Source: an uncultured Bacilli bacterium
GTDB lineage: Bacteria; Bacillota_I; Bacilli_A; RF39; UBA660
Length of the DNA: 6,104 bases
Direction of reading: 5' to 3'
Assembly (NCBI GenBank): GCA_949746915.1
Contig: CATKEA010000065.1
Location: forward strand, 1-6,104
In this document: in pieces, positions 1 to 4,945 of the stretch
How positions within the stretch are numbered: the stretch's first letter is position 1
Layout of the letters: every line of letters begins with the position of its first letter
Notes under the pieces: model-generated
The model's database searches: none
What the model saw: the letters and a program-made list of their open reading frames with translations, nothing else
What the model was told of the DNA's origin: nothing
Made by a program: the position numbers and the translations under genes

Positions 1-40
1 AAAAAAGTAGAGTTAATTTTCTAATTAATCTCTATTTTTT
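1..40 (-). terminator. Terminator of the VanY-like gene, overlapping its stop codon
   Basis: Positions 1-18 and 23-40 form a long imperfect inverted repeat around a TTCT loop (19-22). The arms pair as six A/T pairs, then TAGAG/CTCTA, then TTAATT/AATTAA, with one bulged base on each arm. Read on the minus strand the structure ends in six T residues, as in an intrinsic terminator. The stop codon of the M15 peptidase (32-34) lies inside the stem. The A and T runs flank both sides, so it could also work on the other strand. Confidence 0.7.
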
Positions 41-754
41 ATTTTGTTCATGATATTCTTCTAGTGTTAAATTCGAGTCATAAATTTCTTTAGCTAATTC
101 TATTCCAACATAGCGATAATGCCATGGCTCATACTTTACTTTAGTAATGTTTGTTTTATCGTTTGGATATCTTTTAATAAAGCCATATTTGTAAGCATTT
201 TTAGCAAGCCAGTTCCACATTTTAGTATTTTTAACAGTATTTCCAGATTCACTAAAATCTATTGCTAGTCCTGTTTCATGCTCTGAATATCCAGGTTCTG
301 CAACACTTATTTTAGTCATTTGTACAGCAGCACTATAGCTATAACCTTGTTTTTGATAATCTTTAACATAACTATCAAATATATCCTTTTGTATATTGTT
401 AGGTCGATATGCACTATTAATTTTAAGTTCTACACCATCTTCATATTTAGCTAAAGTTATCATACGATTTAAATCATTGTATAAAATTGTTGCTACTTCT
501 TTATTTCCTTCTACATTTCTCAATCTTAAATCATAATCTTTAGGAATTTTATGCTCATAGTTGACAAGCATTGATAAATCAACCTTATAATCTAACTTTT
601 TTACAACATCACGATTAATATTAGATATACTATGTTTTTTATACTTATCTAAGCCATAATAGAAAAAACCAGATAAGAAAAGAACTAGTAAAATTAATCT
701 AAAAAAGATTAATGTTTTTTTTATTCCTTTTTTTAACTTGCGTTTTTGAGCCAT
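32..754 (-). CDS. Membrane-anchored M15 family D-Ala-D-Ala carboxypeptidase (VanY-like)
   Basis: This 240-residue protein has the M15/VanY peptidase signature. Enzymes of this family are zinc D,D- or L,D-carboxypeptidases that trim the stem peptide of peptidoglycan outside the membrane. A basic N-terminus (residues 1-13) is followed by one hydrophobic segment (about 14-33), consistent with an uncleaved anchor and an extracytoplasmic catalytic domain. The family motifs are intact: SAYRP at 114-118 (R117 is the conserved substrate arginine), the zinc-binding SEHETGLAIDF at 157-167 (H159 and D166 as ligands), and EPWHYRYVG at 209-217 (E209 as general base, H212 as third ligand). The start is supported by AGAGGTG (760-766), 5 bases upstream of the ATG. 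The length fits a single-domain VanY enzyme. It is divergent from uvsE and appears monocistronic. Whether it cleaves D-Ala-D-Ala or D-Ala-D-Lac, or has any role in glycopeptide tolerance, cannot be read from the sequence; no vanR/S/H/A/X genes are nearby. Confidence 0.93.
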   Translation of the reverse strand: MAQKRKLKKGIKKTLIFFRLILLVLFLSGFFYYGLDKYKKHSISNINRDVVKKLDYKVDLSMLVNYEHKIPKDYDLRLRNVEGNKEVATILYNDLNRMITLAKYEDGVELKINSAYRPNNIQKDIFDSYVKDYQKQGYSYSAAVQMTKISVAEPGYSEHETGLAIDFSESGNTVKNTKMWNWLAKNAYKYGFIKRYPNDKTNITKVKYEPWHYRYVGIELAKEIYDSNLTLEEYHEQNKK

Positions 755-777
755 TCTTTCACCTCTTTTTTATTAAA

Positions 778-786
778 ATTATAACA
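778..786 (-). promoter_or_regulatory. Extended -10 promoter for the VanY-like gene
   Basis: The minus strand reads TGTTATAAT, a perfect TATAAT preceded by the TGn extension. It sits about 24 bases before the ribosome-binding-site start codon, predicting a short leader. There is no good -35 hexamer at 16-18 bases, which the extended -10 could offset. The plus strand at 780-785 reads TATAAC, so the same AT-rich patch might also serve uvsE, but I found no convincing -35 for that direction. Confidence 0.55.
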
Positions 787-844
787 TTTTTTCATTAAAA
801 TGCGTAAATTATGACTTATTTGTAATACTAATAATGGTGATTAT

Positions 845-1810
845 ATGAAAATACATTTAGGATATGTTGCACTATCTTTGACATTAGAAGATACATCTTA
901 TTCTAGAACTATGACTTATACAAGTTATAAAAAAAAAGATGCTGAAGAAAGTAATAAAATTTTATCTGAAAAAATCAAAAATAATATTAATGGTCTTTTA
1001 GAAATATTAAAATATAATTATGATAATGATATTCGTTTTTTTAGATTATCACATAAGGTTATACCACTAGCAACTCTTGATGAAGTTAGTTTTGATTATA
1101 TGAGTCCTTTTATTAATATTAGTAAAAAAATAGGAGCATTTAGTAAAAAATATAATATTCGTTTAGACACACACCCAGATCAATTTTGTGTTTTAAATAG
1201 TATTAATGAAGATGTTGTAAAAGCAAGCTTTAAAATTTTGGACTTCAATAATAATTTATTTAAGCTTTTTTCTATTGATGGTAAAATGGTAATTCATGTT
1301 GGTTCTAGTGTTCCTAATAAGGATGAGGCTATAAAACGATTTAAAGAAAACTTTAAAAACTTGGATGATGAAATAAAAGAAAAAATTATTTTAGAAAACG
1401 ATGATAAAACTTATACTGTTTTAGAAGTTTTAGAAATATGTGAGGAATTAAAAATACCAATGGTCTTAGATTATTTACATTATAAGTGCAATAATAACAG
1501 TGAAGATTTAGTTTCTCTTCTTCCAAGGATATTTGCTACTTGGGATAATAGTGGTTTTGTTCCTAAAATTCATTTTTCAACTAGTAAAAGTAGAAAAGAA
1601 AAAAGAAGTCACAGTTTTTATATTAATTATAAAGATTTTATCAACTTCTTAAAAAAAATTGCTGTTGTAGATAGAGATGTTGATGTTATGCTAGAGTGTA
1701 AAGGAAAAGATGAGGCCTTATTTAGGCTTGTACGACAATTAAAGTTTTATACTAATATTAAGTTTATTGATAATGTTAATTTTATTTTGGATAAAGAAAG
1801 TTTTACTTAA
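845..1810 (+). CDS. uvsE: UV-damage endonuclease UvsE/UVDE
   Basis: This is a complete 321-residue UV-damage endonuclease, a TIM-barrel metalloenzyme that nicks DNA 5' to cyclobutane dimers, 6-4 photoproducts and some other lesions, starting an excision route independent of UvrABC. The sequence lines up with known UVDEs throughout. GYVALS (6-11) carries the lesion-probing tyrosine Y7, and RFFRLSH is at 64-70. DTHPDQF (108-114) holds H110 and Q113, IHVGSS (150-155) holds H151, LEND (183-186) holds E184, and DYLH (209-212) holds D209 and H212. PKIHFS (240-245) holds K241, matching the lysine reported as carboxylated in the Thermus enzyme, and H243. RSHS holds H256, and LECK holds E284. All expected metal ligands are therefore present, and the length matches the Bacillus proteins (about 320). 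GGTGA (836-840), 4 bases before the ATG, matches the distal part of the Shine-Dalgarno consensus. The last 8 bp overlap the end of the convergent gene; I see no separate terminator on the plus strand. Confidence 0.95.
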   Translation: MKIHLGYVALSLTLEDTSYSRTMTYTSYKKKDAEESNKILSEKIKNNINGLLEILKYNYDNDIRFFRLSHKVIPLATLDEVSFDYMSPFINISKKIGAFSKKYNIRLDTHPDQFCVLNSINEDVVKASFKILDFNNNLFKLFSIDGKMVIHVGSSVPNKDEAIKRFKENFKNLDDEIKEKIILENDDKTYTVLEVLEICEELKIPMVLDYLHYKCNNNSEDLVSLLPRIFATWDNSGFVPKIHFSTSKSRKEKRSHSFYINYKDFINFLKKIAVVDRDVDVMLECKGKDEALFRLVRQLKFYTNIKFIDNVNFILDKESFT

Positions 1811-2411
1811 TACTACTATATAGTTTTTTTACTTTTTCCTTTTTATTTTGCTGTTCTTTTTCAAAATTAACTCTAAATAAACTTTCTAAAGCGTCATTTC
1901 CAATTTTATTTAAACTAGTTATTATTGCTTGATCAAACAAATTGATTTGACTTAATTCTAATCTAGAACGTACTTCTTTTAAAAATTCATGCATTCTGGG
2001 GTTTATTTGATTAGCAATATTACCAAAATCAACTAATTCACTATTTTCAACTGTTCTGCTACCTTTGTTTTTAGTACTATGTCTAGTACTTTCATAAACA
2101 AAATTTATTTTATTTCTATCTGTTTTAGCTAGTGATATTTCCATATAAGTGGACCAAACTTTTTCATTTGGTTCTTTAGTTATATGCTTTAAGTATGTGT
2201 ATGTTCTTGGAGTATATTTTAGCATACAACATATTTCTCTTGTTTGATAGTCTTTTATATAAAAGTAGTCATTATCAGTTTCTGTAACAAGTTTTAAAAC
2301 TTTGTTATGATTTTGATTGTATACAATTATTTCAGTTGATGCTTCTAAATTATTTAAAGTAGTTATACTTCCTACTATTTTTGAATAATTAGTATCAGGT
2401 GCGATACTATA
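1803..2411 (-). CDS. Hypothetical protein, C-terminal part of a frame-broken gene
   Basis: I do not recognise this protein. The first ATG in the frame is at 2225 (140 residues), but no Shine-Dalgarno stands before it and the frame is open back to 2411, adding 62 residues that read like ordinary protein (for example IAPDTNYSKIVGS, then NNLEASTEIIVYNQN). This is therefore best read as the distal three quarters (202 codons) of the gene that starts at 2635. The N-terminal half of this part looks like mixed strand and loop. After residue 100 it looks helical, ending in a charged Lys/Glu-rich tail (FEKEQQNKKEKVKK) that could form a helix or coiled coil. No membrane segment, signal peptide or enzymatic motif is visible. 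Its stop codon lies inside the 3' end of uvsE, so the two genes overlap tail to tail by 8 bp. If the 5-bp duplication at 2404-2413 is real, this part is probably not translated efficiently. Confidence 0.6.
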   Translation of the reverse strand, partial: YSIAPDTNYSKIVGSITTLNNLEASTEIIVYNQNHNKVLKLVTETDNDYFYIKDYQTREICCMLKYTPRTYTYLKHITKEPNEKVWSTYMEISLAKTDRNKINFVYESTRHSTKNKGSRTVENSELVDFGNIANQINPRMHEFLKEVRSRLELSQINLFDQAIITSLNKIGNDALESLFRVNFEKEQQNKKEKVKKLYSSIK

Positions 2412-2635
2412 CTAGTTATCACGAAACTTATAACACTATTATTTTCTTTTTCTTCATAATGACCTGTTATTCTTTCAGTTAATGTTGAAATTTTTAAATC
2501 ATTGTCTTTCAACATACCTATAACATCATTTTCTGGTCCAAGAAATAATGTATATTCTTTCATTTCTTCTAGATATAAATTAAAAAATTGAGAAATCTTT
2601 TTTAGTATATTTTTTTCTTTTATTGAATTTTTCAT
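2375..2635 (-). CDS. Hypothetical protein, N-terminal part of the same frame-broken gene
   Basis: This 86-codon frame starts at an ATG with a modest AGGT ribosome-binding site about 6-9 bases upstream. It begins with a charged, probably helical segment (MKNSIKEKNILKKISQFF), followed by LYLEEMKEYTLFLGPENDVIGML. The last 11 residues (after I-T-S at 73-75) are hydrophobic and look like out-of-frame translation. Removing one copy of the AGTAT direct repeat makes S75 run straight into IAPDTNYSK of the downstream frame, giving one protein of about 275 residues. I do not recognise the family; it looks cytoplasmic. The gene lies 75 bp downstream of the phosphoglycerate-mutase-like gene on the same strand, but a strong terminator separates them. 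Only a weak TATATA -10 (2655-2660) is visible as its own promoter, so its expression is uncertain. Confidence 0.55.
   Translation of the reverse strand: MKNSIKEKNILKKISQFFNLYLEEMKEYTLFLGPENDVIGMLKDNDLKISTLTERITGHYEEKENNSVISFVITSIVSHLILIIQK
2404..2413 (-). repeat. Tandem 5-bp duplication (AGTAT AGTAT) that breaks a reading frame
   Basis: On the minus strand the sequence reads AGTATAGTAT, two exact adjacent copies of a 5-mer. They sit exactly where the upstream frame (from 2635) loses its sense and the downstream frame becomes open, since its blocking TAG is at 2412-2414. With one copy removed the codons read ATA ACT AGT ATC GCA CCT GAT, and the two frames become continuous. A slipped-strand duplication of 5 bp is the simplest explanation. 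Confidence 0.7.
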
Positions 2636-2662
2636 AATTTACCTACAAAATTTATATATAAC

Positions 2663-2711
2663 AAAAGAAATAGCATTTTAAAAGTGGTACTTTTAACGTG
2701 CTATTTCTTTT
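2663..2711 (-). terminator. Strong terminator after the phosphoglycerate-mutase-like gene
   Basis: An outer 13-bp perfect inverted repeat (2663-2675 with 2699-2711, AAAAGAAATAGCA/TGCTATTTCTTTT) encloses, after a 2-by-2 mismatch, an inner 8-bp perfect repeat (2678-2685 with 2689-2696, TTAAAAGT/ACTTTTAA) around a GGT loop. On the minus strand the stem ends in a T-rich tail (TTTCTTTTGTT). The structure starts on the stop codon of the upstream gene (2710-2712). Flanking A and T runs on both sides could make it bidirectional. Confidence 0.85.
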
Positions 2712-4158
2712 ATTTTTTCATAAATAATGATGACAACATCCCCTTTTTCTTTAATAGAGAATTACAAGTTGATGCTTCATTTATATTTTTAATAGCTGTA
2801 TTTAAAACACCATATACATTACCATAATTTATTGTATTTTTCACTTTAGATATCATGTCATCAGCAATGATGAATGGAACTTGCTGAGAAAAATCAATTT
2901 TTTCTTTTTCATCATTGATTTCTATACTTCTAAACATTCCATATAATGATGATATCATTAGTGTAAAGTTATTAGTAGTACAGTTTTTATATACATCACC
3001 TAATACTCTATCAATATTTGATAATTTTTCCTTCAAGTCTTGAACATCTTTGAAATCATCTATAAAATAATTAAAAATAAATAAATCATATGGGTATGTA
3101 TTAATAATGGTATTTAATGTTGTAGTATTGAATATTACTTCATCTGTTCCATCCATAAATCCAACATTTTCACTATTTACATTTCTAAAACCTTGGGCAT
3201 AATAGTTAACAAATTGAAACGTATCTTGTCTAGTTGCAATTAAACACTTTGCATTTATTTCTTTTAATTTCTGACTTAGACAACTTTCTGATGTTGGATA
3301 GTCATATAATGATATGATTTGTCTTTCGGCTACAATCGGAAATAAAGAATAAATATTTATTGAATTAGTTTTTTCACCGTTAGCACTAAATAGTCTTGTT
3401 TGATCTAATTCTTTGATAAAATCTGAACAATTTACATTGTCATAATTAAAGAAAAAAAGAGTATCATTATTGTTAATTTTAAAATTTCCATGTATACAAA
3501 ATGGTTTTGCATTAATTGGTAAGTCACCATTTTCATAAAAAATAGTTAATTTCTTTTCTACTTCGTTCCAAGATTCACAAAAACCTTTTGTCAAAATTCT
3601 TACAAAATCTAATAATTTAGGATCATTTTTACTTAGTCCTAAAATATTTTTTCCAATTACTAAGGACATTTGAATATTGTCATTAAATTCATAGGTCATT
3701 CTAGTAATAATACGATTTATTTCTTTATAACTTGTAATTTCTTTCTGTGTCATATATACATGTAAGAATATTTGGGTATTTGGTATTTTAGTTTTAAATG
3801 TATTTAAAAAATCTCTTAAATGAAAATATGATGCTTCATTTTCTAAACCATAAAAGATATGTAAGTTATTTCCTAATTTAGTAACTTCTTCTTGTAATGC
3901 CAATATTTGGGGATTATTTATTAATTCTTTTGTTTCGATTTTCTCTTCCATAAAATCATATGTAATAGCATCTTTTCGACCTGTTGAAAATAATTTGTAC
4001 CCATCTTTTAAGTTTCCAACATCACTAGCAAGAGATGAAAACATATATCTTCTTGTTAAATCATCCAAATTTGGCATAAGCTCACTACTATAGATATTGT
4101 ATGACTTTTTACTTTCAATTCCAAAACCATTTATAAGAAATAACACTGTTTTTTTCAT
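2710..4158 (-). CDS. Cofactor-independent phosphoglycerate mutase-like protein, probably catalytically dead
   Basis: This 482-residue protein shows the fold pattern of cofactor-independent phosphoglycerate mutase (GpmI, alkaline phosphatase superfamily, usual length about 510). LFLINGFGI (6-14) matches the GpmI opening ILDGFG, MPNLDDL (28-34) matches its TPNLDKL, and HIFYGLENE (100-108) matches LHLFGLLSDGG. NNDTLFFFNYD (230-240) matches DNDAIIFYNFRPD, and YDLFIFNYFIDD (357-368) matches YDAIILNYANPD. From recalled GpmI sequences, the manganese ligands and nucleophile are lost: first Asp to N10, the Ser nucleophile of GNSEVGH to a non-Ser residue near L50, the Asp-His pair of TADHGN to L405-Y406, the HTTNP histidine to D422, and the PDMVGH histidine to V372. 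Only D368 is kept. The phosphate-binding RPDR motif and the catalytic lysine of ETEK are also absent. The frame is long, intact and well expressed by its signals (consensus promoter, GAGGAG at 4169-4174, terminator), so this looks like a maintained pseudoenzyme with an unknown, perhaps binding or regulatory, role. A different substrate is possible but unlikely without metal ligands. Confidence 0.8.
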   Translation of the reverse strand: MKKTVLFLINGFGIESKKSYNIYSSELMPNLDDLTRRYMFSSLASDVGNLKDGYKLFSTGRKDAITYDFMEEKIETKELINNPQILALQEEVTKLGNNLHIFYGLENEASYFHLRDFLNTFKTKIPNTQIFLHVYMTQKEITSYKEINRIITRMTYEFNDNIQMSLVIGKNILGLSKNDPKLLDFVRILTKGFCESWNEVEKKLTIFYENGDLPINAKPFCIHGNFKINNNDTLFFFNYDNVNCSDFIKELDQTRLFSANGEKTNSINIYSLFPIVAERQIISLYDYPTSESCLSQKLKEINAKCLIATRQDTFQFVNYYAQGFRNVNSENVGFMDGTDEVIFNTTTLNTIINTYPYDLFIFNYFIDDFKDVQDLKEKLSNIDRVLGDVYKNCTTNNFTLMISSLYGMFRSIEINDEKEKIDFSQQVPFIIADDMISKVKNTINYGNVYGVLNTAIKNINEASTCNSLLKKKGMLSSLFMKK

Positions 4159-4208
4159 ATGGATATATCTCCTCTTTTTACTCTTCTTTTATTTTTATAT
4201 CTGTATTT

Positions 4209-4237
4209 AATATATATTAATTAGTAATTATTGTCAA
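4209..4237 (-). promoter_or_regulatory. Near-consensus sigma-A promoter for the phosphoglycerate-mutase-like gene
   Basis: The minus strand carries TTGACA (4232-4237, perfect -35), a 17-base spacer and TATATT (4209-4214, five of six -10 bases). Transcription would start near 4202, leaving a leader of about 45 bases before the ATG at 4158, with GAGGAG at 4169-4174. This is the best promoter in the window and suggests steady, fairly strong expression. Confidence 0.75.
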
Positions 4238-4302
4238 TTAAATGACATTATTTTACTTGAAATATTTATATAGTTAACACCTAGTATGTAGTAATTTAAA
4301 TC

Positions 4303-4329
4303 AAAAGAAAAATGTAGTTTTTACTACAT
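4303..4329 (-). terminator. Terminator of the thioredoxin-like gene
   Basis: ATGTAGT (4312-4318) and ACTACAT (4323-4329) form a perfect 7-bp stem with a 4-base loop. On the minus strand the stem is followed by TTTTTCTTTT, a classical U-run. It begins one base after the stop codon (4331-4333) of the thioredoxin-like gene. Confidence 0.8.
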
Positions 4330-4330
4330 C

Positions 4331-4819
4331 TTATTCTTCATTATTTTTTAATCTTAAATAGCAAATACCTATTCCTACTAAAACAAGTCCTACTAAAACA
4401 ATAATACCAACAGTATTATCATCTTTAGCAGTCATTACATCATATCTTTTAGATTTATTGTATTCATTTTCTATCGCTTCTTTGATTTGTTCTCCAATTG
4501 AGTCATCAAATCCACTAAACGATTTTTTTCCAACTATAATATATGGAACTCCACCTTCAGGGTCATCTCCTAAACGTTTTCTAAACTTTTCCATTAAATT
4601 ACTATTTTCTTCATTATACCAAACTTCATATTTTTCTAGGTTATAGTATTTTTCATATTCTTTTTTGATACTATCAAAAAACTTTGTAGCATTTTCACAG
4701 TGTGGGCATCCATCTCCGTGAAAAAAATAGACATTGATTTTATCTTTTGCGTTAGCTGCATTAACATTTAATGTTAACATCATTAAACATATAATTATAC
4801 TTATTAATATCTTTTTCAT
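4331..4819 (-). CDS. Exported, membrane-anchored thioredoxin-like protein (CPHC active site)
   Basis: This 162-residue protein has a signal peptide or N-terminal anchor (about 1-22: KK, hydrophobic core, then a possible AxA site in NAANA), a thioredoxin-like domain (about 26-120) and a C-terminal transmembrane segment (about 137-155) with a short charged tail. The domain opens with INVYFFHGDGCPHC (28-41); C38 and C41 form a CPHC redox pair, the dipeptide typical of DsbA rather than CGPC thioredoxin. GGVPYIIVG (89-97) supplies the cis-proline P92 next to the active site. It is likely to act outside the membrane as a thiol-disulfide oxidoreductase or in redox handling of envelope proteins; partners are not in the window. 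AAGGAG (4827-4832) lies 7 bases before the ATG, and the gene has its own promoter and terminator, so it is probably monocistronic. Whether it oxidises, reduces or isomerises disulfides cannot be told from the motif alone. Confidence 0.88.
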   Translation of the reverse strand: MKKILISIIICLMMLTLNVNAANAKDKINVYFFHGDGCPHCENATKFFDSIKKEYEKYYNLEKYEVWYNEENSNLMEKFRKRLGDDPEGGVPYIIVGKKSFSGFDDSIGEQIKEAIENEYNKSKRYDVMTAKDDNTVGIIVLVGLVLVGIGICYLRLKNNEE

Positions 4820-4850
4820 TGTTTTGCTCCTTCTAATAATATGTATATAT

Positions 4851-4859
4851 ATTATAGCA
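4851..4859 (-). promoter_or_regulatory. Extended -10 promoter for the thioredoxin-like gene
   Basis: The minus strand reads TGCTATAAT, a perfect TATAAT with the TGn extension, 31 bases upstream of the ATG at 4819. The -35 position at 17 bases reads TTTTCT (4874-4879), a weak match, so recognition would depend on the extended -10. The layout mirrors that of the VanY-like gene. Confidence 0.65.
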
Positions 4860-4905
4860 TAGTTATAGTTTTTAGAAAAGATATAGGAAGACTTTTACGA
4901 TTATA

Positions 4906-4927
4906 ATTAGAATTTTTAACTTCTAAT
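4906..4927 (-). other. Small hairpin downstream of the FGE-like gene
   Basis: ATTAGAA (4906-4912) and TTCTAAT (4921-4927) form a 7-bp stem with an 8-base loop, 18 bases after the stop codon of the FGE-like gene. The minus-strand sequence after it lacks a U-run, so it is at best a weak terminator. Hairpins also occur just after the variable region in diversity-generating retroelement targets, but this one does not show the short tetraloop form known there. Confidence 0.35.
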
Positions 4928-4945
4928 CAAACTATTAACAGTTTA

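Noticed and set aside
32..1810. VanY-like gene and uvsE as one stress-response or glycopeptide-resistance module
   Set aside because: The two are divergent and have unrelated functions, and no van regulators or ligase genes are present; simple adjacency is the safer reading.
2375..2411. Programmed -1 ribosomal frameshifting joining the two halves of the unknown gene, for instance at A-AAA-TAG just before the stop
   Set aside because: The stop at 2412-2414 in the -1 frame restricts slippage to a short stretch without a classical X-XXY-YYZ heptamer or a visible downstream stimulator. The 5-bp tandem repeat explains the break more simply.
4286..4318. Repeated ATGTAGT motif (4286-4292 and 4312-4318) as an operator pair
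   Set aside because: Seven bases in AT-rich DNA is too short, and the second copy is explained as one arm of the terminator.
4458..4646. Open frame of 62 codons on the plus strand
   Set aside because: It lies antisense within the thioredoxin-like gene, has no ribosome-binding site and no family-like sequence; it is a shadow of the real gene.
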